Made by a program: the position numbers and the translations under genes. Positions 17,569-28,956 of a stretch of 64,000 nucleotides of DNA are shown here, one piece after another; within the stretch, counting starts at the first letter, position 1; each line of letters begins with the position of its first letter. Below the pieces are notes generated by a model that did no database searches, was not told where the DNA came from, and was given only the letters and a program-made list of their open reading frames with translations. Source of the stretch: Ceratopteris richardii (lineage: Eukaryota > Streptophyta > Polypodiopsida > Polypodiales > Pteridaceae); the NCBI GenBank assembly GCA_020310875.1, contig CM035413.1, forward strand, positions 169,289,996 to 169,353,995. Direction: 5' to 3'.

Positions 17569-19429
17569 ACATTCCAAGAACTTCTTTGAAGTTGGACCTT
17601 TGCTGGATCTTCAGTTGATGATGGTAAAACAAGGTAAAGCTCATCAATAAGGAAAAGTGCACATGAATAGGTAGATATCATTGTTTGTCTTTAGGGAAGA
17701 AGAAAGCAATGGATGTCTTGTAGAAGTGGAAGTGCTGAAATTTTTGTAGATTGATAGTTGCTCATCATTTTGGTGAAGTAAAAGTGCAGGTGTGTGGAGG
17801 ATTTGAGCCAAGAAGCTGAAGATGGAGGTAACTTGAATCTATTCTTGCATTTCTAGATTTCTTTTTGCCCAAGTACTAGACACCATGGGTGATCTTGGGA
17901 AGATAACATGGTGATACTAAGGAAAGGACAGTTAAAGTAGCTAGATGTGGGAATGAGGGATTCAGTTGTTGACCAAGTCTGAGCATTAAATCTTGAGTTG
18001 TGCTGCATTTTGAAAAAAATCATATGATTGAGTTTATCTTTACAAAAATTGATTGCCTTTCATAACACTTTTTCATTGGAGAACCTTTCTTTGGTACTTT
18101 ATTGATAGCTAAGGACATAGAAACTCATAACCAATCAAGAACCATAGGATCAGTTGATTTCCAAAATCAGAAACCCTAAGTAAAGTGTTCACCTTTATTT
18201 TTAGGGCAAAAATACCAAACAAATTCACAAAACTCATCAAAAACAATCAAACAAATTTCCTTTCTTGATAAGAAGTTGAAGTGAGGTGTTGTGGTTAGGA
18301 GTGATTGTGAAAAACTGGAAAAGAAAGCAAAAAATGATCAAAAAACCAGAAAATTGAAAAACACGATTCTCTGCACAGAATCGCGACTTTCTGAAAAAAG
18401 TAATTGATTTTGAAATATCATTGTAAGTGAAGGTTGAATTGAAGTTGTTGAAGGGTTTTGAAGGTAATCGAGAAGAAAAAGCTACTCAAAGTGGCATAAA
18501 TTCAAAAATAGAGAAAAACACGATTTTCTGCACAAAGTCGCGATTTTCTGAGGGAGATTGTGATTTTGGTGCAAAAAATTCAGGAGTAAAGTCAATTACA
18601 AAGAAAAGAAGAAATTGAAGCAAAACAAAGAGAAAGAAAGCTTAAAAAATACAAAAATTATCAAAAAACCCAGAAAATTAGAAAACACGATTCTCTGAAC
18701 AGAATCGTGATTTTCTGAAAAAAGTGTTGTTTTGGAAAAACTTTTCAGGTGACTCATGAATTGAAGTTGTGAAGGATATTGAGAGAAGGCAAGGACAAAG
18801 AATACTCAAAATTTGCACAAAAAAAAAAAGATCTGCAGAAAAAACACGATTCTCTACACAAAATCGCGATTTTCTGTAAAGAAAATTTTTTGGAATATGT
18901 GGTAAATTTGGGTACTTGACATAAGAAAGTGTAGAGGGAGTCATAAAGATTGAGTAAGTGAAGTCAAATAAGTGAAAGAGTGTGAAAAACTGAAATTTGA
19001 TCAAAATCGCGACTTTCTGAGTACAAAATCGTGATTTTTTGAGCACTATATAAACAGATAATTGAAGAAAAAATTCATTTGAGAGTGAGAGTGAGGGAGA
19101 GAGAGAGTGTGCAGAAGCAACAAAATCGCGACTTTCAGCTACAAGCAAGCTTTGGAGATTTTTTCAACTTGGCAAGCAAGGTAAAAAGTCTAGTAGCATT
19201 TTGAATACATATTTTTTTGCATAAAAGTGAGTAAATAACACAAAAAAGTAGGAAAATAGTAAAATCACGAAATCACGATTTCCTGTTTTTTATTGTTTTT
19301 CAGTAAGAAAAAAAATGTTTTTCAAAAAATTTCTTCATTGCATGTTAAAATTTTGATAAAGCGATTCTATAAGTGAAAAAATATTGAAAAAAGTCATAAG
19401 TTGAAATTCTGCCCAAAATTGGACAAAAT
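17569..19429 (+). other. Element B leader, proximal part
   Basis: About 1.9 kb of AT-rich sequence without a convincing gene. Scattered dyad elements (acacgattctctgcacagaatcgcg-like) appear from about 18360 and become denser toward the main array. It contains a TATA-like site at 19047 and a ga-rich run at about 19082-19110. Element E keeps a similar arrangement. Confidence 0.7.
19047..19054 (+). promoter_or_regulatory. Possible internal promoter TATA box in the element B leader
   Basis: TATATAAA is followed 20-30 nt later by ttcatttgagagtgagagtg. Element E has TATAAAAG at 56411 followed at a similar distance by ttcatttgagtgagagag. The paired conservation in otherwise diverged leader DNA suggests a real site, but a TATA box alone is weak evidence and its use is inference. 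Confidence 0.35.
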
Positions 19430-20480
19430 CGCGATTCTGAGTTTTACTCAAAATCGCGATTCTGTGAAAAAGTGCCAACAAAATCGCGATTCCCAGAACG
19501 CGATTTTCATAAGAAAATCGTGTTTTTACAATCTGTGAGCAATCACGATTGTCTGGGAACAAAATCGTGAAAAACACGATTTTGACACAAAATCGTGAAA
19601 AACACGATTCTGTGAACAAAATCGTGAAAAACACGATTTTGACACAAAATCGTGAAAAACACGATTCTGTGAACAAAATCGTGAAAAACACGATTTTGAC
19701 ACAAAATCGTGAAAAACACGATTCTGTGAACAAAATCGTGAAAAACACGATTTTGACACAAAATCGTGAAAAACACGATTCTGTGAACAAAATCGTGAAA
19801 AACACGATTTTGACACAAAATCGTGAAAAACACGATTCTGTGAACAAAATCGTGAAAAACACGATTCTGTGGACAAAATCGCAAAAAACACGATTTTGAC
19901 ACAAAATCGTGGAAAAACACGATTCTGTGAACAAAATCGTGAAAAACACGATTTTCACTCAAAATCGTGGGAAACTCGATTTTGACACAAAATCGTGATA
20001 TACACGATTTTCACTAAAAATCGTGGAAAAACACGATTTTCAACAGAAAATCGTGAAAAACTCACAAGTAGACACAAAATCGTGATATACACGATTTTCA
20101 CTGAAAATCGTGGAAAAACACGATTTTCAACAGAAAATCGTGAAAAACTCACAAGTAGACACAAAATCGTGATATACACGATTTTCACTGAAAATCGTGG
20201 AAAAACACGATTTTCAACAGAAAATCGTGAAAAACTCACAAGTAGACACAAAATCGTGAAAAACTCGATTTTCAACAGAAAATCGTGGAAAACACGATTT
20301 TCAACAGAAAATCGTGAAAAACTCACAAGTAAGCACAAAATCGTGAAAAACACGATTTTCATCAGAAAATCGTGAAAAACCCCAAATTTATCAGAAAATC
20401 GTGGAAAACCCCAAATGCATCATAAAATCGTGAAAAATACGATTTTCATCTGAAAATCGTGAAAAAACACTACTGACAGT
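19430..20480 (+). repeat. Leader dyad-repeat array of element B
   Basis: Built from hairpin-capable units of 28-29 bp of the form AATCGTG-aaaaa-CACGATT. From about 19556 to 19900 a 57-bp unit (28+29) repeats about six times. From about 19985 an 87-bp unit (three 29-bp blocks, marked by actcacaagtag) repeats about three times, then decays toward 20480. Because 57 and 87 are multiples of 3, long apparent ORFs cross it in several frames; I do not regard them as genes. Confidence 0.93.
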
Positions 20481-20655
20481 AGAAAATCGTGAAAAAACCT
20501 AATTTCATTAGAAAGTGGTGAAAAGCACAAAACATAGAAAGAAAATTAAAACACACACAATTTTGGACAGAAAATTGTGGAAAACCAATACATTGGTTAG
20601 GAAACTGTGACAAACACTCCTTTGAGTATTAGAAATTTGACAAAAAAATAGTTGA

Positions 20656-23600
20656 ATGATACTAAGGTCTGGAAATAAAATAAATTCAATTCCTAAACAA
20701 GACCTAACAAGGAAGGAAAAAGAGCCAGGGAGTAATAAAAGATCAGAAAGAAGTTTAAGCCAAGAAAATAACATGGAAAACCTAAATGAAACAAATGAGT
20801 CAATAGAAACTGGGGATTTTAGAAACATCCTTAAATACATGTATACAAATAGGTTTGGAACCTATGTATACCAGGATGGAATGCATAAATTCCTCATTAG
20901 ACTGAGAAATTTAGAAATTCCCCTGAATATAACTCCAGTAGCCCAATTCAAAGATGGAAGATATGAAGACAGGAAAGGATGTGTATATATCTTCTCTCAA
21001 GACCCAGAAAATTCAAATGATCTAGGGCAATGTGCTGACAAGGGACCTTGGGAACATAACATGGGACAACCAGACATACCTAGACCAAATGAAAACTACA
21101 CTAATAATGAGCAAAATTATGGGAGAAGGACACATGCTTCACCAAATCCCTTTGACAGAGAACCAGAAGGAAACAATGACTTCCCACTCAGAAGAAGACC
21201 TCATTGGCAACCTCAGGGTAGGATGCTTAGACCATATCAAGTAGCCAAATGCATGAAAAACCAATATGAAGGATATTCAGATCCTCATGCTCACGCTGCA
21301 GAATTTAGACAACTGATTAGAGCAGAGGAAGTAGAAGATTACAAGGTACAATTTGAAGCATTTGGTCTAACCCTAACAGGGCCAGCCTTATCATGGTTCA
21401 TTCCTTTGAGAAAAGAAATGTACCTAGACATTGAATCTTTCTTAGAAGCTTTCATTGGTGAATTTTCTAAGACTGGAATCAAACATAGTACAGCCACATT
21501 GATACACAGCTTCAAACAACAAAAGGAGGAAAATGTTAGGGAAGCAGCCAGAAGGTTTAAGCAGTACATTGATAGATGCCCAAGAGAAGAAGTACCTTCC
21601 ATGGCAAAACAAGTATCCTTATTCATTGAAGGATTGAAAAGTGCCCAATTAAGGACCCTAGTGTACTATAGGAGATGTCCTGATTTAGCAGCCTGTGTTA
21701 AGGAAGCAATAGATTTGGAGGACAACAGAGGTCAAGATTTGTTAGCATTTGATCAACCTAGATCTTATGAAGACAAAATTCCTCCAGCAGAAGAGTTGGC
21801 TCAGGCTATTGCTAAAGCCCTAGAGGTAAGCACTAAAACTAATCTGATAAACTCTAGGATAAACACAAACAAGAAATGTTACATTTGTGGAGAAAATCAT
21901 CTGGCACAACAATGCCCTTATCAGAAACCACAACACTTACAAGATAGGAAGACACTCAAGTATTGTACACTAGAGAGAAAATGGACAAACCATACCAGGG
22001 AGGATTGCTTCTATAACAAACAACCTGTCAAGGAAAGAGACTATATGGCTCAAAGAGAATCAGGTTATACCGAGCAACCAAGACCAGTATTGGGACAACA
22101 ACCTCCCATTCCAACCAATGTGGTACCAGTCAAATATACACCCATTGACGAAGGAAATTCAAGATTCAGATCACCTTATAAGGAGGAGTATCAATGGAGT
22201 GAGGGACATCAGGAAGAATGGGAAGATTATGAAATTAGGGAACCTGAGCTTAAAGCCTTAGATTTGGGAAATGGAAAAATTGAAATGGACACAGCAACAT
22301 TCATGTACATTACTAACAACTACATGTCCAATCAAAAACCTCAATTCAAAGGGGGACCAAAGATAACATGTTATAGGTGTGGGGGAGAGCATTTCATTAG
22401 AGATTGTCCACAACCTCCAACATTCAGGATAGAGGGAGCATATTGTAAGGATTGTGGTAGAGAACATCTGATCAAGGACTGTCCAAAAAATCCCCAAAAA
22501 CAACAGAACACACCTAATAACATACCTTTAAAAACAGTCAAAATTATGGAACAAGAGGAATTGAGTGACAATGATCAAATTGAACTTAATGTTATAACAA
22601 GGGCACAAGCCAAACAACAAGGAACAATTAGAGAACAAAATGAGGGTTCCACATCAAAAGGGAAGAAAAATAGACAAAGAGGGAAATGGGAAAAGAAAAG
22701 GAAAGTGGGCAAAAGTCTGGAAGAAGACAGTCAGGAACAAACAAATTCAAAACATACTTCTCCTCAAAAGACCCAGAATCTGTCTGAATTAGAAAATTCT
22801 CAGAGCCTGGATACCCTAATCAAAGCCTATAAAGGAAGGATTCAAGAGGGACCAAGCCCTGCAGATCATGCAATGGCTTATCCCATACCAGATTTAGAGC
22901 ATGAAAGGATGCTAAAATGCAAACAAATTATCCAGGAAACACAACTCAGATTAGGGGAAGAAGACAGCTCTCGGAGAACATTTGATCAGCATGAGAAAAC
23001 AAAAACCAAGGAAAATGATAAAGAAGGCAATCCACACATAACATTCCAAATGAGTTTAGGTGAACATTGTAGTATTACATGTCATACAACATGGGAAAAT
23101 TTGCTGAAACAGAATCCTCATCTACAAAACAAGATGGACAAAGAAGAAACAATATCTGAAAACCTTCATTCACCAACACAAGAATTAGAGGAACTATGGT
23201 ATATTCCTATTGACAAAATAGGAGGATATTGTGAAGGAGAAGAAGGGAATTCAACCTTGAAATTACAATATGAAAAACATTCAGCAAAAGCCATTTTGGA
23301 TAGTGGATCAGGAGTGGCTATAATGACCAAACAAACCTGGGAGAAATGGGGAAGAAAGGAATTATTACCCACTAAAATGAGATTACAACTTGCAGATGGA
23401 CATATAGAAAAGCCCCTAGGGATTTGGGAAAAAGTGATTGTGGACATATGTGGCATAGAAATAGAGCATACTTTTGCTATAGTAGAATTTCCACAATCCA
23501 CATCTTATGAAATTATCCTAGGAAGACCCTTCATGAGACAAATGCAAATTGTACAAGATTGGGGTAATGATTGTTTATATCTTCAGAACCAGGGGAGAAT

Positions 23601-26600
23601 AACAAGAGTAAACTTAAGAAATGGCCACTATTGTGACATATCTCCTAGAGAATGGTATAAAATACATCAAAATCAACCAGAAAGTGAAGAATCAGAGAGA
23701 GAGGATCAGGAAGAAGAGGAATCAGCAGTTTGGAAGTGTAACATATTAAGAAACATCACAAATAGGAAAAGGAAGTTAAGGAGAGAAGATTGTGTGGAAG
23801 AAACAGAAATACAAGATGAAAATTATGTGCCTCAACAATTCAAAGATGAAGAGTTTGAGCCTTATGGATGGAATCAAATCTTAGCTACCATGGATTTGGC
23901 CAGTGAGGAATATGTGGGAATGGAATTTCAAAATGAGGAAGGATTTGACATCTTCCACATTGGCATACATATGATAGGAGTATCACAAAGAGAAGAGGAT
24001 CAAAATCAAGAAATGATATTAACAGAAGGAAAATCACAATATTTGGAAACAGTAAAAGCTGAGGATGCAATCAAAGACAAAATCTCAGGCAAATACAAGG
24101 AACATAAACACAAAGAAACAGAAAGAGACCAGGAAAAGGAAAAGAAAGAGAAAGAGATAAACAGAGATCAATACTTTGATGTACCAGCAAACTTTAAAAC
24201 TTATGAAGTAGAAGACAGACTACTTCTGAGAATGAAACCAAAAAGAGAGAAGAAAAAAGGGGAAGCATATGATAATGAAGAACAAACAAAGAAAATTGTA
24301 ATTACACAGGAAGAGGGAGAAGAGAGACAAATAGTAATAGCTGATGACATGACATCACAAGAAGAAGAAGCATTAAGGAACCTAGCAAAGAACTATAGGG
24401 ATGTATTTGCTTACAGTTATAAAGATTTGAAAGGAATTGATCCAAAAATTTGTGAGCATAAGATTCCTATGACACCTGATGCAAAACCAAGCAAACAAAG
24501 ACATTATACATTTAATGACAAATACTCTGCCAAAATAAAGGAAGAAATTGACAAGTTGTTGGCTGCTAATTTCATTTATGAAATAGAATACACTGAATGG
24601 ATATCACCTATAGTTGTGGTGCCAAAAAAGAATGGGAAACTTAGGGTATGCATTAACTTGAAGAAAGTAAATGCAGCAACTATAAGGGATAGTTATCCAC
24701 TGCCAATAACAGATCATCTTCTTGAGAGAGTTGCAGGAAAGGAAGTCTATAGTTTTCTAGATGGCTTCTCAGGATACAATCAAGTACCTATAGCTTTAGA
24801 AGACCAACATAAGACTGCCTTTTCTACAGAATGGGGGGTTTATGCTTTTAGGGTTATGCCCTTTGGATTGACCAATGCCCCAGCAACTTTTCAAAGGTTG
24901 ATGTGTCATATTTTCAAAGAATTCCTGAGAAATGTGATGGAAATCTATGTAGATGACTTATGCACTTTTTCTTTAAAAAGACAAGATCATTTACAAGATT
25001 TGGAAAGGATATTCAGGAAGTGCAGGACATATAGAGTATGCTTAAACCCAGAAAAGTGTGTATTCTATGTCAGACAAGGAAGAATGTTGGGTCACATAGT
25101 GTCAAAAAATGGAATCTCTACTGATGAGAAGAAAATAAAAGCCATAATAGAGCTTCCTAGACCAACAAATGTGAAGGAACTCCAAACTTTTATGGGACAT
25201 TGTGGGTACTACAGAAAATTTGTATACAAATTTGCTGATATAGCCAAGCCCTTATATGCCCTCATCACAAAGTTTGAGTGGACTATAGAATGTGACCAAG
25301 CATTTGAAGCATTAAAAACTTGTTTGGTGACAGCACCAATCTTAAAAACACCTCAGTGGGATAAAATCTTTCATGTACATGTTGATGCTTCAAATTATGC
25401 TCTGGGATGTGTGTTAGCACAACCTATAGAAGGAAGCAAATTAGATTTCCCAGTAGCATATGCAAGTAGACAATTAAACATTGCAGAAAAAAACTACACA
25501 ACTACTGAGAGAGAAGGGTTGGGAATGATCTTTGCTGTCAAAAAATACAGACATTATCTATTGGCCAACAAGTTTAAATTCTTTGTGGATCACCAAGCTC
25601 TACTCTATTTAGTAAATAAACCATGTCATACAAGAAGAATAGTAAGATGGTTTCTTTTACTAATGGAATTTGAGTTTGAGGTGGTGGTTAGACAAGGAAA
25701 AACACACTTGAGAGCAGATCATTTATCAAGAATTCAGTCAAAAGAACCTAGTTCACCTATAGATGATGAGTTGCCAGATACATACTTATTCAAGGTGGAA
25801 AGTGTTCCTGAATGGTCGATGTCATTAATTCCCTTGCTAACCATGGGACCTTGTAGGTCATTAGCAAATAATACACATCTGGTGTTACAAAGCAGGAATT
25901 TCATGTTGTTAGCTGGACATTTGTATCACCTCAATCAGTCAGGTATACTGGAATATTGTACTCCAGAAGAAGAGCAACATGAATATGTAAGAAAAGCTCA
26001 TTGCTGGAATCCATGTACTCATGCTTCTACAATTGTTACTCTTAGTAACCTTAATAGGATGGGAGTACATTGGCCAAATAAGACTCAAGATGTGGAGAGA
26101 TATATTGATAATTGTCAAAAATGTCAAACATGGCAGAAAGCAGAGTTAATAACTCTATATTGGTTTCAGAAAAACCCTGAATGGAGTAAAAATATTGTTG
26201 AGAAGTTGAAGAGAAAGGAGAAAGGGGAACAAGTATTAGCTGGTGCTGATTCAAGAAATCTACAAGTGATCTCAGAGGAATATCAACTCATAGGAGAACA
26301 ATTATACAAGAGAGGAATGGATGGATATCTGAGAATCTGTGTTCCAGAAGAAAAGTATTTAGAGATGTTGGAAATGGCACACTCAGGAGTAGCTGGAGGA
26401 CATTTCTCAAGTGATAGAACAGCCAAACTCATCTTATATTCTGGCTTTTGGTGGCCAACCCTATTTCCCGATGCTAGAACTTATGTAAAAAGATGTGATG
26501 TCTGTCAAAGGGTAAGCCAACCAAACAAAAGAGATAACATGCCATTAATTCCTTTAATTTCAGCCAGAGCTTTTAGTAAATGGGGATTGGACTTTATTGG

Positions 26601-28428
26601 ACCCATACATCCTCCAGCCAGACAATCTCATGCAGAATACATACTAGTAGCTACAGATTATTTGACAAAATGGGCTGAGGCCAAAGCTACTAAAAGAAAT
26701 GATGCTCACACCACTGCTAGATTTTTGTATGAAAACATTATCACTAGATTTGGACTACCAATTGAATTGGTAAGTGATAGGGGGACTCATTTTTTGAATC
26801 AGATCATAGAAAACATGACTAATTATTTCATGATTAGTCACAATAAGTCAGCCCCATATCACCCACAAGCCAATGGGTTAGCAGAAAGTACTAATAAAGT
26901 ACTTTGCAATGTATTGACCAAATTAGTCAACACAAATAGAAATGACTGGGATTATCAACTGAATCATGTTCTTTGGGCTTATAGAGTGGCATACAAAACA
27001 GCTCTAGGGACTACACCATTCAATTTGATGTATGGCCAGAATGCGGTTTTACCCATGGAATTTCTTATTCCAACACTGAAGGTGGGTAGCCAATACAATT
27101 GGACAGGACATGAATTATCTGAGAGAGTCATAGACTTAGAAAAACTGGGAGCATCGAGACTCCAAGCAGTGATGAGTATATACACAAACAAGAAAAGACA
27201 AAAAGCTTATCATGATGTTCACATAAAAGACAAAGATCTACAAGAAGGAGACCTGGTCTTAGCTTACACAATCAAAGAACATCAGAAAAAGTTTCAGAAA
27301 AAAGGTCATGGGCCATATATCATACATCAGATAAGCAAAAGTGGAGCTATCCAGTTAGCCAATATTGATGGGGAAATCATGCCAAATTTCATAAGTGGAT
27401 GTAGAGTGAAGAGGTATGAGTGCCCATTAACTACTGAGGAATGGAGAAGATTGCAAAAGGCTCAAAATAGGAAAAAAGAGGAGGAAAGTGTGAGAAAGGA
27501 GGCTCAACTGGAAGCCAAAGAGAGAATTAGAAAATTGAAACAAGTGTACTTATGTGAAAACACTCTAAAACAAAAAGAACATTTGCCTTTGATTATGATG
27601 AATTACCAGAAGGAAAACATAAGGGTTTTGATAGACTCGGGAGCTCAAGTGAATCTAATTAGCTCAGCCTTGATCAATAAGTTTAATCTTAAGAGAGTTG
27701 AAAGTAGAATTTTGATCAAAACCCTGGGTGGGAAAAGAATTCAAAGCATATCTTCACTTTCTGTTAAAGTTAAATTTAATAATGAATATATGGAGATAGA
27801 TTGTGAAGAATGGCCAGACCATTTAATGACTGAAAAGCTGATTTTAGGGCAACCATGGCTCAAACAAGGTAAAGTCACCTTAAATTTTGAAAAAATGAAG
27901 CTTAATTTGACCATCAAGGACAAAAAGTTTTTAATGTTCTTTCTGAGTAATGAAGAGCAGGTAGATCATATGGATGTTCATGACCCACATCTCGAAGGAT
28001 TTGCTTTCTCAATGAAGGACAGGAACATTTTCACAATACAAAGTGATCAAGCTTCATACACTCAAGATCAGCAAAAGACTGAAGAGGTAAAGGTTGATGA
28101 GGAGACAAAACAGAGAAGACTATTATTGCCAAAGTTGCAATATCAACAAAACAGAACAAAAAGAATATGGAAACAGGTCATGCATAGTTATGGCTCACCA
28201 AAACAGGAAATTAAAACAAAATGGATATGGAAGCCAAAAAATGTCAAAAAATGTTCATCCACAGAGCATGGATATTTCCATAACAGAAGGACAGATGGAG
28301 TAAAATATTACTGGGTAAAAAAATCAGAATTAGGTCAATGGAAGAGAGATAATCCACAATGGACCTATTCTTGGAATTTTGGAAAGGACAAAAAAATATT
28401 TCCTTCTTTCCCCGTAGAAGAAAATTAG
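20656..28428 (+). CDS. Gag-Pol polyprotein of element B (intact)
   Basis: An unbroken 2590-residue polyprotein. Start MILRSGNK is shared with E and resembles A. Order: Gag domain about 190-365; zinc knuckles CX2CX3HX4C near 409, 573 and 597 plus a CX8HX4C motif near 437; retropepsin at D882-S-G-S; spacer with DEEFEPYGW near 1063; RT with YVDD 1431-1434; RNase H about 1577-1693; two H2C2 modules starting at H1782 and H1909, each HX6H-X30-CX2C; integrase D1979, D2041, E2077 (D-X35-E); integrase C-terminus with a GPY motif near 2219; second retropepsin-like segment with D2327-S-G-A and LILGQPWL near 2395; basic Trp-rich tail (WIWKPK, YYWVKK). All catalytic residues I could check are present. The product is expected to be cut by its own protease to give particle proteins and enzymes. 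Confidence 0.95.
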   Translation: MILRSGNKINSIPKQDLTRKEKEPGSNKRSERSLSQENNMENLNETNESIETGDFRNILKYMYTNRFGTYVYQDGMHKFLIRLRNLEIPLNITPVAQFKDGRYEDRKGCVYIFSQDPENSNDLGQCADKGPWEHNMGQPDIPRPNENYTNNEQNYGRRTHASPNPFDREPEGNNDFPLRRRPHWQPQGRMLRPYQVAKCMKNQYEGYSDPHAHAAEFRQLIRAEEVEDYKVQFEAFGLTLTGPALSWFIPLRKEMYLDIESFLEAFIGEFSKTGIKHSTATLIHSFKQQKEENVREAARRFKQYIDRCPREEVPSMAKQVSLFIEGLKSAQLRTLVYYRRCPDLAACVKEAIDLEDNRGQDLLAFDQPRSYEDKIPPAEELAQAIAKALEVSTKTNLINSRINTNKKCYICGENHLAQQCPYQKPQHLQDRKTLKYCTLERKWTNHTREDCFYNKQPVKERDYMAQRESGYTEQPRPVLGQQPPIPTNVVPVKYTPIDEGNSRFRSPYKEEYQWSEGHQEEWEDYEIREPELKALDLGNGKIEMDTATFMYITNNYMSNQKPQFKGGPKITCYRCGGEHFIRDCPQPPTFRIEGAYCKDCGREHLIKDCPKNPQKQQNTPNNIPLKTVKIMEQEELSDNDQIELNVITRAQAKQQGTIREQNEGSTSKGKKNRQRGKWEKKRKVGKSLEEDSQEQTNSKHTSPQKTQNLSELENSQSLDTLIKAYKGRIQEGPSPADHAMAYPIPDLEHERMLKCKQIIQETQLRLGEEDSSRRTFDQHEKTKTKENDKEGNPHITFQMSLGEHCSITCHTTWENLLKQNPHLQNKMDKEETISENLHSPTQELEELWYIPIDKIGGYCEGEEGNSTLKLQYEKHSAKAILDSGSGVAIMTKQTWEKWGRKELLPTKMRLQLADGHIEKPLGIWEKVIVDICGIEIEHTFAIVEFPQSTSYEIILGRPFMRQMQIVQDWGNDCLYLQNQGRITRVNLRNGHYCDISPREWYKIHQNQPESEESEREDQEEEESAVWKCNILRNITNRKRKLRREDCVEETEIQDENYVPQQFKDEEFEPYGWNQILATMDLASEEYVGMEFQNEEGFDIFHIGIHMIGVSQREEDQNQEMILTEGKSQYLETVKAEDAIKDKISGKYKEHKHKETERDQEKEKKEKEINRDQYFDVPANFKTYEVEDRLLLRMKPKREKKKGEAYDNEEQTKKIVITQEEGEERQIVIADDMTSQEEEALRNLAKNYRDVFAYSYKDLKGIDPKICEHKIPMTPDAKPSKQRHYTFNDKYSAKIKEEIDKLLAANFIYEIEYTEWISPIVVVPKKNGKLRVCINLKKVNAATIRDSYPLPITDHLLERVAGKEVYSFLDGFSGYNQVPIALEDQHKTAFSTEWGVYAFRVMPFGLTNAPATFQRLMCHIFKEFLRNVMEIYVDDLCTFSLKRQDHLQDLERIFRKCRTYRVCLNPEKCVFYVRQGRMLGHIVSKNGISTDEKKIKAIIELPRPTNVKELQTFMGHCGYYRKFVYKFADIAKPLYALITKFEWTIECDQAFEALKTCLVTAPILKTPQWDKIFHVHVDASNYALGCVLAQPIEGSKLDFPVAYASRQLNIAEKNYTTTEREGLGMIFAVKKYRHYLLANKFKFFVDHQALLYLVNKPCHTRRIVRWFLLLMEFEFEVVVRQGKTHLRADHLSRIQSKEPSSPIDDELPDTYLFKVESVPEWSMSLIPLLTMGPCRSLANNTHLVLQSRNFMLLAGHLYHLNQSGILEYCTPEEEQHEYVRKAHCWNPCTHASTIVTLSNLNRMGVHWPNKTQDVERYIDNCQKCQTWQKAELITLYWFQKNPEWSKNIVEKLKRKEKGEQVLAGADSRNLQVISEEYQLIGEQLYKRGMDGYLRICVPEEKYLEMLEMAHSGVAGGHFSSDRTAKLILYSGFWWPTLFPDARTYVKRCDVCQRVSQPNKRDNMPLIPLISARAFSKWGLDFIGPIHPPARQSHAEYILVATDYLTKWAEAKATKRNDAHTTARFLYENIITRFGLPIELVSDRGTHFLNQIIENMTNYFMISHNKSAPYHPQANGLAESTNKVLCNVLTKLVNTNRNDWDYQLNHVLWAYRVAYKTALGTTPFNLMYGQNAVLPMEFLIPTLKVGSQYNWTGHELSERVIDLEKLGASRLQAVMSIYTNKKRQKAYHDVHIKDKDLQEGDLVLAYTIKEHQKKFQKKGHGPYIIHQISKSGAIQLANIDGEIMPNFISGCRVKRYECPLTTEEWRRLQKAQNRKKEEESVRKEAQLEAKERIRKLKQVYLCENTLKQKEHLPLIMMNYQKENIRVLIDSGAQVNLISSALINKFNLKRVESRILIKTLGGKRIQSISSLSVKVKFNNEYMEIDCEEWPDHLMTEKLILGQPWLKQGKVTLNFEKMKLNLTIKDKKFLMFFLSNEEQVDHMDVHDPHLEGFAFSMKDRNIFTIQSDQASYTQDQQKTEEVKVDEETKQRRLLLPKLQYQQNRTKRIWKQVMHSYGSPKQEIKTKWIWKPKNVKKCSSTEHGYFHNRRTDGVKYYWVKKSELGQWKRDNPQWTYSWNFGKDKKIFPSFPVEEN

Positions 28429-28956
28429 GAGGGGAAGGAAAGAAGGCAGAAAAAAAAAAAAAAAAAAAAAAAAATGAAGAAGAAAAAACCCCAGAAAAAT
28501 ATATTTTATTTTCTTGATTTTCTTTCTAAAAATAAAAGAACACAAAGCAAGATATAGGGAGGGAAAGAGTAATTTATTATGGAAAAAAGTTGTTTTGTCT
28601 TAGTGATTTTTAATTTTTTGTGAGCATTTTTCTTTTTTACCATTACTTTTTCAAGTTTCTTCATTAATCATCTTTTCTAGCATCATCCTTTCAATTCAGG
28701 AATTTTTTTTTTTTTTTTTTTTTTCTGGAGTAAAGAAGTGACAATTGGAGAGAGCACAATAGATGTCTTGCTACACCTGTGTTGCTCACTTAAAATTGAG
28801 TCTCTTGAAAAAAAAAACAAAGCAAAAATTGCTGGGAACTTGTCTTTTTTATTTTTTACATGTCAGTAACATTCCAGAATAATATAGTATTTTCTTATGA
28901 AATCTTGTGACTCATGTGGGTGGAGTATTTTCTTTTCTATTATATATAAATTCAGG
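28429..28956 (+). other. Spacer between gag-pol and ORF2 of element B, with acceptor-like end
   Basis: No gene seen. It holds an A-run (about 28450-28473) and a T-run (about 28701-28724). It ends in a pyrimidine-rich and T/A-rich stretch closing with ttcag one base before the ORF2 ATG at 28957, which resembles a 3' splice site. Athila-type env-like ORFs are thought to be expressed from spliced RNA; use of a splice site here is inference. Confidence 0.45.

Noticed and set aside
19335-20375. Several long open frames on both strands (up to 207 codons) through the element B array, and similar ones at 57084-57635
   Set aside because: Repeat units of 57, 87 and 29 bp keep frames open by periodicity; the proteins are simple repeats with no domain.
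28897-28956. Earlier ATG for ORF2 giving a short hydrophobic start (WSIFFSIIY)
   Set aside because: Too short for a convincing signal peptide, and the stretch overlaps the acceptor-like sequence; ATG 28957 is preferred, though not proven.
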